From positions 1 through 32,504 of the forward strand of contig JAHZKW010000124.1 of the NCBI GenBank assembly GCA_022600175.1: a DNA stretch of 32,504 nucleotides. Direction: 5' to 3'. The notes beneath the pieces were generated by a model. The model saw nothing but the letters and a program-made list of their open reading frames with translations, searched no databases and was not told the origin of the DNA. Within the stretch, counting starts at the first letter, position 1. Every line of letters starts with the position of its first letter. Position numbers and translations under genes: made by a program. Source of the DNA: Campylobacterota bacterium. Lineage in GTDB: Bacteria; Campylobacterota; Campylobacteria; Campylobacterales; QNZT01. Below are positions 18,119 through 28,529 of this stretch, piece after piece.

Positions 18119-18577
18119 TTATGCACCAAGATCCAACATTGTCCCACTGGTTTTACCGGTATACTCTTCAATTTGTGCCAATAACTCTTCTGCACTCAGT
18201 TCACCAGAGTCCACTTGACTTAAAATATCGTTAAAAAAAGACTGATCTTCTGAGGACATACTTGACATACTCATTGATGGGGGAGGAGGTGGCGGTGGCG
18301 GCGGAGCCATCTCTTCAGTACCTTCAATCTCCATAGGCTCTAACCCTGCTTCCTGCATAATCTCCATCGTCTCTTCAGTTGGAGGTATTTGGGCTTCTCT
18401 AAGTGCTTCACCAAGTGCCATATGGTCCTCTTGACTCATATTCTCCAAATCAAAACTACTTAGTATCTCCTCTAATGATTCTCTCTGTGCATCTGTCAAT
18501 GATTCTTGTTGCATACCTTTAGATTGCATACCCTGCATAGGTGGCATAGATCCTGACATACCTTGTATTTGCATCAT
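18119..18577 (-). CDS. Met-rich acidic protein with Pro9 run, unknown function
   Basis: 152 aa; MQIQGMSGSMPPMQGMQSKGMQQ..., PPPPPPPPP; RBS AAGGAG upstream. Confidence 0.7.
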   Translation of the reverse strand: MMQIQGMSGSMPPMQGMQSKGMQQESLTDAQRESLEEILSSFDLENMSQEDHMALGEALREAQIPPTEETMEIMQEAGLEPMEIEGTEEMAPPPPPPPPPSMSMSSMSSEDQSFFNDILSQVDSGELSAEELLAQIEEYTGKTSGTMLDLGA

Positions 18578-18794
18578 ATACTCCTTTTTAAATATTTAAA
18601 ATCCTGATTAAAGATTTCATATATTCATTATCGGCACCAATTTTTAACACAATTTTAATATTTAAGCTTTTTATCATTTTTTTCACTAATATCTACATTA
18701 CTGATATATTAAAGTCAATTATATCTGATTTTGAAAGGTTCTAAACGAAAAAAATAACCATTTTTTCCGATATACATTTATAAGAATAACAATA

Positions 18795-19898
18795 TTGGAG
18801 AGACATATGTTTAAAACCAAACATAACCAATCATCTAAGCACTCAGATGAATTTGCAAAAATGCAACAAGAGAATAGTGCACTTAAAGCACAAATCGAAC
18901 AACTCGAAGCACAGTTATCAAGTGAAAGAGCCTCAAACAGCAAAGCAAATGAAGATCAAAAATCAGCACAAGAACTTGTCAATACACTTATAGACAGCTA
19001 TGAAGACGGCACACGTTTTTTACAACATAACATTGAAGAGAACCTTGTCGGTCTTGAAGAGGTAAATCAACTCAATATACAAACATTTGATCAAATTGGC
19101 AGTGCTTTAGTCCAAACTGAGGAAGTTACTTCATCAGCAGAAAATATTCAACAATATACAGTTCAACTTCGCGACAGTTCAGCTTCATTAAATGATAGTG
19201 TTATCTCTATTGCAAATATCATCAATCTTATTAAGGATATTTCAGACCAAACCAATCTCTTGGCGCTGAATGCTGCGATTGAAGCAGCAAGAGCGGGTGA
19301 ACATGGTCGTGGGTTTGCCGTTGTTGCAGATGAAGTAAGAAAGTTGGCTGAAAGAACGCAAAAAGCAACGCAAGAAGTAGAGATCAACATCAGCGGTCTT
19401 AAGCAAAATGCCAACTATCTCAATGAAATCAGTGACACATTCAGTACACAAACCGAATCAATTAATAATCGCATAGAGCATCTAAATGGTAGTATAGATG
19501 AGATCAGTACCAATGCACAACGTGTTGTCGATAACTCTAAAAATATTACACGAGAAATCAATGTTGCCAATGGTAAAATTGACCATATTTTATTAAAGCT
19601 CTTATCTTATAAAGCACTCTTACAACATGAAAAAGTCACAATTCAAGACCATAACAGCTGTCGATTTGGACAGTGGTTTGCACAACTAGTAAAAGGTGAT
19701 CTGGCAACAAAAACACAAGCAGTGAACAGTATTTCCAAACACCATGAGAATGTACACCGTAAACTACAAAAAACTGTCGATGTTTTTGCACAACAAAACG
19801 ATTTTGGACAAAGTGTTGAACTGATCAAAGATGTAGAAAAATCTAGTAAAGCTGCATTTGAAGAACTTTTAAGTACTATCAAGGATATTCGCAATTAA
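18795..19898 (+). CDS. Soluble methyl-accepting chemotaxis protein with C-terminal CZB zinc-binding domain
   Basis: [41 protein letters not shown] signalling hairpin; [10 protein letters not shown] and [13 protein letters not shown] motifs; no TM segment. Confidence 0.9.
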   Translation: MERHMFKTKHNQSSKHSDEFAKMQQENSALKAQIEQLEAQLSSERASNSKANEDQKSAQELVNTLIDSYEDGTRFLQHNIEENLVGLEEVNQLNIQTFDQIGSALVQTEEVTSSAENIQQYTVQLRDSSASLNDSVISIANIINLIKDISDQTNLLALNAAIEAARAGEHGRGFAVVADEVRKLAERTQKATQEVEINISGLKQNANYLNEISDTFSTQTESINNRIEHLNGSIDEISTNAQRVVDNSKNITREINVANGKIDHILLKLLSYKALLQHEKVTIQDHNSCRFGQWFAQLVKGDLATKTQAVNSISKHHENVHRKLQKTVDVFAQQNDFGQSVELIKDVEKSSKAAFEELLSTIKDIRN

Positions 19899-19947
19899 TA
19901 CATATAAGCAATAATGTTTTATTATTGCTTATAAAATATTTTTTATT

Positions 19948-20598
19948 TTACATCTCAGTAATGATGTTATGTCGATACTTTTTACCTAACCAATTTTTAT
20001 CTTTATCAAACTGTTCATTTTCAGCTTCAGTCATTTTTTCACCATTTAGCTTGGTACGTTTATGAATTGTTTTTAGTTTGTTTCCGACTAACTCTTCATT
20101 GGTACTGTTTTTGACCATTGTACTAACACCTTTGAGGCCACTTTTTGGAAATGGTAGATCACAGTAGTAATCTCCAGCCGTATTAACTCCCCAATAGATA
20201 AAACCAAGCTTGTCATAAAACTGAAGTGCCCCAGGAACAGCACAAAACTTAAAACGCTTGACATTTAACAACATACTAAGATCAAACTGTTGAGATAACA
20301 ACTCTTTAGCATAGCCCAGTTTTCTAAATATATGTGGTGTAAATAGATTATGAATCGTGAGATATTCCAAGTATCGGTCACTCTTTCCAAAAAGGTATGA
20401 GAGGTGCTGCTCTTTTTCATCTACCAACACTAAACATTTATCTTTTTTCCAGTTAAAATGTTTATCCCACCAGGCAAGTGAATTTTCACCAAACCTTTTA
20501 CTCTTTGCATCACTGATCATATCAATGGAATCGATATAGTCACTGCGTGACAAGAGTATAGTCTTCATAAGATAAATGGCATTAGTATGAACCTTCAC
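19948..20598 (-). CDS. GNAT-like protein
   Basis: LFTPHIFRKLGYAKELLSQQF...RFKFCAVPGALQFYDKLGFIYWG resembles GNAT motifs A/B. Confidence 0.5.
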   Translation of the reverse strand: MKVHTNAIYLMKTILLSRSDYIDSIDMISDAKSKRFGENSLAWWDKHFNWKKDKCLVLVDEKEQHLSYLFGKSDRYLEYLTIHNLFTPHIFRKLGYAKELLSQQFDLSMLLNVKRFKFCAVPGALQFYDKLGFIYWGVNTAGDYYCDLPFPKSGLKGVSTMVKNSTNEELVGNKLKTIHKRTKLNGEKMTEAENEQFDKDKNWLGKKYRHNIITEM

Positions 20599-20794
20599 CT
20601 ACAGATATGACAAAATTATTATCCACTTCAACCACATCAAACTCATGCTCACCGCAAAATGATTCATTGCACTGTTGTGCCCAAGCTCTGGCTACTCTAA
20701 GCGCATCTTCTTTGTCATCAAGTGTTTTGATTCTTGGCATTTTTTTACGATTTGCACATTTGCAGAGCTTTTCTACTACGATATGATGTTCCAT
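20582..20794 (-). CDS. Small conserved-looking protein, unknown, Cys-containing
   Basis: 70 aa MEHHIVVEKLCKCANRKKMPRIKTLDDKEDALRVARAWAQQCNESFCGEHEFDVVEV; promoter-like site upstream. Confidence 0.6.
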   Translation of the reverse strand: MEHHIVVEKLCKCANRKKMPRIKTLDDKEDALRVARAWAQQCNESFCGEHEFDVVEVDNNFVISVGEGSY

Positions 20795-20826
20795 ATTCGT
20801 CCTTTAAAATGATATAAAACATGTAT

Positions 20827-20842
20827 TGCATAAAGTGTACGA
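20827..20842 (-). promoter_or_regulatory. Sigma-54-like promoter for the 70-aa ORF: TCGTACACTTTATGCA
   Basis: Close to the nifE site TAGTACATTTCTTGCA; about 32 nt before the start. Confidence 0.55.
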
Positions 20843-20877
20843 GTAGAGTAAAGACAAAATTGTAGGAATACACGCCC

Positions 20878-20892
20878 CCCTCTTAGAGAGGG
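20878..20892 (-). terminator. Stem-loop downstream of nifK
   Basis: CCCTCT-TAG-AGAGGG with additional flanking pairing (ACAC/GTGT); no strong U-tract. Confidence 0.45.
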
Positions 20893-20918
20893 AGTGTTTC
20901 ACAATATAAGGAAGTAGA

Positions 20919-22466
20919 TTAACGAATCAAATCAAAGAAGTAGTCAGTTGACGCAATACCTTTAGTATCTTCGTCAAGTTGATCAAGTACTTTGTTTGTA
21001 ATCCATGTCAAGAGGTTAAGACCACCATCATAACCACTGATAGAGTATCTATGCAGATGGTGTCTATCAAAGATTGGGAAACCGATATAGATAAGTGGTG
21101 TTCCTGTATCTCTCATAAGCTCTTTACCGTAAGAGTTACCGATCATAAAGTCTACAGGCTCAGTGAAAAGTAGACTTCTCATATGCCATAAATCTTTACC
21201 AGCCCATACATTGAGGCTCTCTTTTGCAGGAGAAGTATCAAGCAGTGCTCTCATCTCTTCTTCCCACCCTTTTGGTGCATTGTGACACAATACATGCGTA
21301 GGCTCAGCACCCATCTCTAGTAAGAAAGAAACCACACCTAGAAGGAAATCAGGATCTCCCCAGATAGCAAATTTCTTACCGTGCATATATGGATAAGAAT
21401 CCTGCATTGCATCCACAAGACGTCCACGCTCAGTTTTAAGTTGTGCCGGAACCTCTTTACCTGTAAGCTCTGAAAGTTTCATGATAAACTCATCCGTACC
21501 TTTTAGTCCGATTGGGTTTAGCGTTACTTTCTCTTGCTTCCATCTTTTCATCAATTTCATCGTTTTGACAGTACTATACTTTTGAAGAGAGATTGTCGCT
21601 TTAGAGTTAGCACAATCCTTAGCATCTTCAATTTTTGTACCACCGGCAAACATTTGATATTCACCAGCTGGCATATCCCACTGATCAGAGTGGTCACCTA
21701 ACATAATGTAATCATAATCAAACGCTTCTACCATACTTTTTACAGATCTGATACTTCCGATATAAGTCTCAAAACCTGGGATGATGTTGATACGCTCTTT
21801 TTTGTTCTCTTTATCAACATTACCTTCTGTAAGTTGATTCATAGTACCTTGCATCATGTTGTCATAACCAGTGATATGAGAACCTACAAATGATGGCGTA
21901 TGTGCATAAGGGATCGGAAGAGATTCTGGAAGATCAACACCACCATCCTCTTCTCTCGCTGCCGTAGCAAATGCAAAAAGGTCATCACCGATAACTTCTG
22001 CCATACATGTTGTTGATACCATAATCATATCCGGCTTGTAGACTGCTGCACAGTTTTTTAAACCATCTTTCATATTAACAAGACCACCAAATACCGCTGC
22101 ATCTTCTGTCATTGAGTCAGAAACACAAGGAGTTGGTTCTTTAAAGTGTCTTGTAAAGTATGATCTAAAGTATGCAACACAACCATGACTTCCGTGAACG
22201 TAAGGCATGGTGTTTTCAAAACCAAGCGCTACCATCACAGCACCAAGCGGTTGACATGCTTTAGCTGGATTTACAGTGATCGCCTCACGAGCAAGGTTTT
22301 TCTCTCTGTATTCCCAGCCTTTTGTCCACTCTGCTACCTCTTTAACTTTTTCAGGGTTAACAGCACCCATTGCACCTTCAAACTGTTTTTTGTTTGCTAA
22401 TGTTTCTTGATATTCAGGTTTTAGAAACAGGTCTTTACCGTTTACTATATTTTCTACGTCTTGCAT
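20919..22466 (-). CDS. nifK: Nitrogenase MoFe protein beta subunit
   Basis: PAKACQPLGAVMVALGFENTMPYVHGSHGCVAYFRSYFTRHFKEPTPCVSDSMTEDAAVFGG; VSTTCMAEVIGDDL. Confidence 0.97.
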   Translation of the reverse strand: MQDVENIVNGKDLFLKPEYQETLANKKQFEGAMGAVNPEKVKEVAEWTKGWEYREKNLAREAITVNPAKACQPLGAVMVALGFENTMPYVHGSHGCVAYFRSYFTRHFKEPTPCVSDSMTEDAAVFGGLVNMKDGLKNCAAVYKPDMIMVSTTCMAEVIGDDLFAFATAAREEDGGVDLPESLPIPYAHTPSFVGSHITGYDNMMQGTMNQLTEGNVDKENKKERINIIPGFETYIGSIRSVKSMVEAFDYDYIMLGDHSDQWDMPAGEYQMFAGGTKIEDAKDCANSKATISLQKYSTVKTMKLMKRWKQEKVTLNPIGLKGTDEFIMKLSELTGKEVPAQLKTERGRLVDAMQDSYPYMHGKKFAIWGDPDFLLGVVSFLLEMGAEPTHVLCHNAPKGWEEEMRALLDTSPAKESLNVWAGKDLWHMRSLLFTEPVDFMIGNSYGKELMRDTGTPLIYIGFPIFDRHHLHRYSISGYDGGLNLLTWITNKVLDQLDEDTKGIASTDYFFDLIR

Positions 22467-23938
22467 TATGCTTCTCCTTCTTTATCCCATGGTGCTGTTG
22501 AGTGTCCCCATACCGGAGAGTTCAACGCTAAATCCATATCTTGAGCAAATATTGCAAATCCGTCATAACCATGGTAAGGACCACTATAATCCCAAGAGTG
22601 CATCTGTCTATATGGTAATCCCATTTTTTGGAATACATACTTCTCTTTGATTCCCGATGCGACAAGATCAGGCTGCAATTTTTTAACAAATGCTTCAAGC
22701 TCATACTCATTAACATCATCATAGATTACTGTAGATCTAAAAATCTCATCTTTTGTTCTCTTATAATCATCATCGTGTGCAAACTCATAACCTGTACCGA
22801 TAACTTCCATTCCAAGATCTTCATAAGCACCGATAACGTGTCTAGGGCGCAGACCACCAACAAACAACATCACTTGTTTACCCTCTAATCTTGGTTTATA
22901 TTTTGCTGTAACACCGTCGATCATCGGTTGGTATTTAGCAATTACTTCTTCACATTTTGCTTGAACCTTCTCATCAAAGAATGCAGCAATTTTTCTTAAA
23001 GAAGTGATTGTTTGAGTTGGACCAAAAAAGTTATACTCAACCCAAGGTATACCATACTCTTTTTCCATATGTCTTGAGATATAGTTCATAGATCTGTAGC
23101 AGTGTAAAAGATTTAGTTTTACTCTTGGTGTTAACGCCATCTCTTTAAGTGTCGCATCACCAGACCACTGCGCTACTACTCTAAGACCCATCTCTTCAAG
23201 AAGGATTCTTGAACTCCATGCATCACCACCGATGTTATAATCACCGATAATAGCAACATCATATTCACCAGGTTCTACATCTGTACCAGCGAGTGCATCT
23301 GTTTTGTCAAAAACATAATCTCTTACCGTATCATTTGCGATGTGGTGACCGAGTGATTGAGATACACCACGAAAACCTTCACAGTTTACCGGTACGATTG
23401 TATGACCAGTTTTTTTCGCATACATTTTTGATGTAGCATTAATATCATCACCGATAAGACCGATTGGACACTCTGACTGTACTGTAATACCATTATTTAA
23501 TGGGAAAAGTTCATCAATTTCATGAAAACAAACATCTAGTTTTTTATCTCCACCAAAAACGATATCTTTCTCTTGGAAATCTGAAGAGAAGTTCATCGTT
23601 ACATAGGTATCTACACCAGTTGTACCGATATAGTAGTTTCTTCTACCAGCTCTACTATATTGACCACAACCGATAGGACCGTGTGAAATGTGGATCATAT
23701 CTTTAACTGGTCCCCATACAACACCTTTAGATCCTGCGTATGCACAACCTCTTTGACTCATCACACCTGGAACTGTTTTTTTGTTACTTCTAACATTTCC
23801 ACATGTTTTTTGACTTTCATCTTCTGGACCGCCAACACCTAAGTGTTTTGCACGGTTCTTTTTCGCTTTCTCAGGATACGCTTCTAGTACCTCTTCGACA
23901 GCTGCTTTTTGTCTAGCTTCTAATGATTCTGGACCCAT
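22466..23938 (-). CDS. nifD: Nitrogenase MoFe protein alpha subunit
   Basis: [58 protein letters not shown] (FeMo-co Cys), [21 protein letters not shown] (FeMo-co His). Confidence 0.97.
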   Translation of the reverse strand: MGPESLEARQKAAVEEVLEAYPEKAKKNRAKHLGVGGPEDESQKTCGNVRSNKKTVPGVMSQRGCAYAGSKGVVWGPVKDMIHISHGPIGCGQYSRAGRRNYYIGTTGVDTYVTMNFSSDFQEKDIVFGGDKKLDVCFHEIDELFPLNNGITVQSECPIGLIGDDINATSKMYAKKTGHTIVPVNCEGFRGVSQSLGHHIANDTVRDYVFDKTDALAGTDVEPGEYDVAIIGDYNIGGDAWSSRILLEEMGLRVVAQWSGDATLKEMALTPRVKLNLLHCYRSMNYISRHMEKEYGIPWVEYNFFGPTQTITSLRKIAAFFDEKVQAKCEEVIAKYQPMIDGVTAKYKPRLEGKQVMLFVGGLRPRHVIGAYEDLGMEVIGTGYEFAHDDDYKRTKDEIFRSTVIYDDVNEYELEAFVKKLQPDLVASGIKEKYVFQKMGLPYRQMHSWDYSGPYHGYDGFAIFAQDMDLALNSPVWGHSTAPWDKEGEA

Positions 23939-23969
23939 GATCTACTCCTAAAATATTTTATTATTTAAA

Positions 23970-24347
23970 TTACGCTGCTTTAACTCTAAATTGTTCCATT
24001 GAATCAAATTGTTTACAAAGCGCCATAGTTTCATCATCAGAATCTAATTTTTTTGAAAGCTCAGACATTTGGTATCTGTTTGTATAAACCAAATATTTCT
24101 CACCATCTTTTTCTACATACGTCTCATCTTTAAGATAAGTTGCTAATGCTTTAAACATAAATGTATCTTTGTTAGCGTAAGTAATTTTGACAACTTCGTC
24201 ACTTTTTCTCAGTCCCATCTCTAATTCAATTGCATTGATATCATCAATTGGTGTCTCTGCGATTTGTGCGTCAAGTCTCTCTATTACTGCTGAGTCCTCT
24301 ATTGAATTTCCCATATCTGCTGTGAAGTGCATACCTAAAATAAACAT
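23970..24347 (-). CDS. Uncharacterised protein encoded between nifH and nifD
   Basis: 125 aa MFILGMHFTADMGNSIEDSAVIERLDAQIAETPIDDINAIELEMGLRKSDEVVKITYANKDTF...; no family recognised. Confidence 0.8.
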   Translation of the reverse strand: MFILGMHFTADMGNSIEDSAVIERLDAQIAETPIDDINAIELEMGLRKSDEVVKITYANKDTFMFKALATYLKDETYVEKDGEKYLVYTNRYQMSELSKKLDSDDETMALCKQFDSMEQFRVKAA

Positions 24348-24399
24348 CTTTTTTCCTTTTTTCTGTTGTTTTCATTTCATTATCGAAAGTGTTTTTAGG

Positions 24400-24435
24400 A
24401 TCTCCTCAAAAGAGGAGATTGTAAGCCCATTGGGC
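24400..24435 (-). ncRNA. Tandem stem-loops in the nifH 3' intergenic region
   Basis: ATCTCCTC-AAAA-GAGGAGAT (24400-24419) and GCCC-ATT-GGGC (24425-24435); no clear U-tract after the second on the minus strand. Confidence 0.6.
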
Positions 24436-24460
24436 ACCTTAATCTACTGTATTAAATGGC

Positions 24461-25411
<951 letters not shown>

Positions 25412-25426
25412 TTACATTAGAGAGTA

Positions 25427-25442
25427 TGCACATGATGTTCTA
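25427..25442 (-). promoter_or_regulatory. Sigma-54-like promoter for nifH: TAGAACATCATGTGCA
   Basis: Shared -24/-12 pattern; 45 nt before the nifH ATG. Confidence 0.6.
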
Positions 25443-25657
25443 GGGTTTTTGAGGATTATTAAAGAATACTTTGACACAAAATATACAAATATGTTGGAAT
25501 CAAAATTGCAAGTGTGCGACAAATTGTCATATTTTAAAATTATTGTCATCGAACACAAGCGTTTTGATTCTAAAGCGATATTTTGTCGTAAAGGTGTATA
25601 GAAATAAATTTAAGTAGAGTAGAGATCTATCCACTCAATTTTGAGTGGATATAAGGA

Positions 25658-27136
25658 CTAGAAGAGGTAGTGCATTGCTTGAAGATTAGTTGTTTTCCAT
25701 CCCTTTTTCATATAAAAATGTAATGCTTTGGTATTTTTCTTATCTGCAACCAACTGCAATCTTTTATACTCTTTATCCATTGCAATCTTTGTCATATAAT
25801 CAATAATCCGACTCCCAACACCTAAACGTCGGTAACTTTTTTGCACCACCACATCCTCAATCACACCTGAAACACCGCCACTGGCTGTAGAGATCAACTC
25901 CTGCATGGTGGAGAGGCCTACTACAAGACCTTGGTATTTCGCCACAATAATCGTAGCACTTGCAGAGGAGACTAAAAGTTCAAACGCTTTGGTATGTTTA
26001 CTTTCATCATACTCAAAGTCACGCTCTAGGGCAAAAAGTTGTTCAAGCAGTTTATTCATCGCTTTAATATCTTGGGGTGTTGCTTCAGCAATCTCAACAT
26101 GACTGAGATCCACAAGATCACAATACTCAAGATCAAATGAGAGTATATACCTAATTTCGCTCTCAGCCAGAGGATTTCCTTTCACATAAAGTTTTTTAAG
26201 ATGGGTGAGTTTATCAAATATTTTAGGTAAAAATATAATCTCGTTATCATCTACATCTAAAATCTCAAGCTGTTCAAAGAGGGCTAAAGTATCAGGTAAA
26301 TCACAAATTTGATTACCTGAAAGACTTAGGGTTGTAATATATTTTTTTGCTTCCAACTCTGGAAAAACTTCAAGTGCACATCCATCAGCAAAAAAAGTAT
26401 TTAAATAGGGAGCAAACTCTACTTCAAGCTGTAGATCTTCCAAAGGGTTATCATCCAAAATCAACTCCTCAAGATCTTCCATACCTGAAAAACGCAAATA
26501 GGTGAATTGATTTGTTGAGATATCTAATCGCTCTAAAACACTCTGCGAGAAATCTGGCAATTGATCGAGCATATTCTCTGAGAGATTTAATTGCGTAAGG
26601 TTAGGGATGGAGGCAATATTAGGCACACTTTTAAGATAGTTTCCTTCAAGGTTTAAAATTTCAAGGTTCACAAGATGGACAATACCACTATCAATCGAGT
26701 GGATATGATTTTGTGATAAATTTAAACTTCTAAGCTCTAAAAGGCCTCCTATCTCAGAACCAATATCACCAATCTCATTGTTACTAAGGTTGAGTACGCG
26801 GATCATATAAGGAAAATTCTCTACTCTTTTGAGTTGATTAAACGAGAGGTTGAGTGATTTTAGAGCCATCGTATAAAGTACAGAAGGTACTTTTTGAAAA
26901 GCATTATTTCTAAGATCAATAAATCCAAGATTTTTAAGTGCCTCTAGTGAATCTGGCAGCGTGGTGAGTTTATTGTCTGCGAGGTTGAGAGAGTATAAAG
27001 AGGTCAACTTTCCAAAATCATCTGGCAAACTTTCAATATCACATGAGCTAAGATCTAATCTTTTTACATCCTCTTCTCTCTCAATTGACACATCAATTGC
27101 CTCAAGATCATATAACCAATCTAGTATCGCACTCAT
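25658..27136 (-). CDS. Leucine-rich repeat protein fused to C-terminal GNAT domain
   Basis: At least 10 LRRs (LDLSSCDIESLPDDFGKLTSLYSLNLADNKLTTLP...), then IIVAKYQGLVVGLSTMQ...VIEDVVVQKSYRRLGVGSRIIDYMTKIA...ALHFYMKKGWK. Confidence 0.85.
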   Translation of the reverse strand: MSAILDWLYDLEAIDVSIEREEDVKRLDLSSCDIESLPDDFGKLTSLYSLNLADNKLTTLPDSLEALKNLGFIDLRNNAFQKVPSVLYTMALKSLNLSFNQLKRVENFPYMIRVLNLSNNEIGDIGSEIGGLLELRSLNLSQNHIHSIDSGIVHLVNLEILNLEGNYLKSVPNIASIPNLTQLNLSENMLDQLPDFSQSVLERLDISTNQFTYLRFSGMEDLEELILDDNPLEDLQLEVEFAPYLNTFFADGCALEVFPELEAKKYITTLSLSGNQICDLPDTLALFEQLEILDVDDNEIIFLPKIFDKLTHLKKLYVKGNPLAESEIRYILSFDLEYCDLVDLSHVEIAEATPQDIKAMNKLLEQLFALERDFEYDESKHTKAFELLVSSASATIIVAKYQGLVVGLSTMQELISTASGGVSGVIEDVVVQKSYRRLGVGSRIIDYMTKIAMDKEYKRLQLVADKKNTKALHFYMKKGWKTTNLQAMHYLF

Positions 27137-27145
27137 CTTCTTTCC

Positions 27146-27418
27146 TTAATTTTTTAGTTCATCAACCATTTTTTTAAGTTTATCATGACGTATTTTAATC
27201 AACCGATAAATCTCATCATAGTCATACTTACCAAAATAGACCATATCAAAGAGTTTCATTAACGGTTGTCTACAACAGTTTTTATTACAACCCGTCACTA
27301 ATTTTTTTGCTTTTTTAAATGGTAGCTCTGTGTGTTGAAAAATCTCTACTGCCTCACCCACATTTTTTTCACCACATTCACAAATTTCGGTTTTTAGTAT
27401 CTCTTCAACACTGGGCAT
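27146..27418 (-). CDS. Small Cys-rich protein (possible BFD-like Fe-S protein)
   Basis: 90 aa with CECGEKNVGEAVEIF...LVTGCNKNCCRQPLMKLF. Confidence 0.6.
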   Translation of the reverse strand: MPSVEEILKTEICECGEKNVGEAVEIFQHTELPFKKAKKLVTGCNKNCCRQPLMKLFDMVYFGKYDYDEIYRLIKIRHDKLKKMVDELKN

Positions 27419-27450
27419 ACCAAATTCCTTTCACAGTTTATTTTAGGATT

Positions 27451-27651
27451 TTACAACCCTGCCTCTTTTTTAAAATTGTTTGCTTTCTCAACAGCGACAA
27501 TCAACTTTTCACTAAGTTCTGGCATCTTGACATAATCACTCCACAATGTATCTTCAACAATATCATGAATCTCTGATGCAATCTCTACAGCTTGTCTTTT
27601 ATACTTTGCCAACTCTTTTTTTTTCTCTTTTTTCTCTTCTGGTGTCATCAC
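27451..27651 (-). CDS. CCE_0567/DUF683-type nif-associated small protein
   Basis: 66 aa EKKKELAKYKRQAVEIASEIHDIVEDTLWSDYVKMPELSEKLIVAVEKANNFKK; fits the family. Confidence 0.7.
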   Translation of the reverse strand: MMTPEEKKEKKKELAKYKRQAVEIASEIHDIVEDTLWSDYVKMPELSEKLIVAVEKANNFKKEAGL

Positions 27652-27704
27652 CGCTCCTTTAATTTTAATTTTTTCTTTATCCTCTTACTTGACACTTACC
27701 ATGG

Positions 27705-28529
27705 CTATAGTGAAAATGCATAAATATTTTCAAACTTGATATGCTCCTTACCTATAGCCATATGATAGAATGTCTCCTCTTTTTTAAAGTGAAATGACTC
27801 ATAGAGTGAAACCACGTGAGGCTGATTGAGCGGTATATCTGCATAGATACGTCTCAATCCTCTAAAATAGAGCACTCCCTTCATCAGTTTCACAGCCTCT
27901 TCTTCATGACCATTCTCAACCTGCCAAGGACCTAGATAGATATTTCTAGCACTAATCACACTTGAGTGTTGAAAGCCATTTGAGAGTGCAAAACGAAGAC
28001 TTGAGTTTCGCTCCATCTCATCTTCTAAAAATGCCAATCGATACTCTCCAAAAGTTTCATGATCTATCTTTTGAATCACCGCATCAAAATTGGTCCCTTC
28101 CAACTCTTTGGCATGGGCATTGTTAAAATGAAAAGGAGGTACTTTGCCTACATTGAGATAACGACCAACCTCTATCTTTTTCTCAAAACCATAGCTTTCA
28201 AAAAAGTTTTGTAGTTTAGGATTGGCATGAAGATAGATATGTTCATATTCAGGTTTGAGTACATGGACTAATGTTTCAAAAAGTCTTTTTCCAATACCCT
28301 GTTTTTGATATGTAGGTTTGACCATCAAATATTTGATCATCGCACTATTTTCAAACTCAAGTGCCAATACAGCACCAATGAGCTCATCTCCCGCATATGC
28401 ACCATAGCAGAGATGTGGAGAGTGTTTTAACATAAGATTAAGATGAAAACCATCAGAGAGCCACCCTACACTATTGGCAATCTCTACAACGTTAGGAACA
28501 TCTCGATATTTTAACCAGCCTATAAACAT
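27705..28529 (-). CDS. Two-domain GNAT acetyltransferase-like protein
   Basis: IKYLMVKPTYQKQGIGKRLFETLVHVL...LQNFFESYGFEKK, then a second GNAT-like half; start overlaps the nifV stop. Confidence 0.8.
   Translation of the reverse strand: MFIGWLKYRDVPNVVEIANSVGWLSDGFHLNLMLKHSPHLCYGAYAGDELIGAVLALEFENSAMIKYLMVKPTYQKQGIGKRLFETLVHVLKPEYEHIYLHANPKLQNFFESYGFEKKIEVGRYLNVGKVPPFHFNNAHAKELEGTNFDAVIQKIDHETFGEYRLAFLEDEMERNSSLRFALSNGFQHSSVISARNIYLGPWQVENGHEEEAVKLMKGVLYFRGLRRIYADIPLNQPHVVSLYESFHFKKEETFYHMAIGKEHIKFENIYAFSL

Noticed and set aside
25507-25522. TTGTCGCACACTTGCA as the nifH sigma-54 promoter
   Set aside because: Good -12 but poor -24 match; TAGAACATCATGTGCA at 25427-25442 fits the shared pattern and spacing better.
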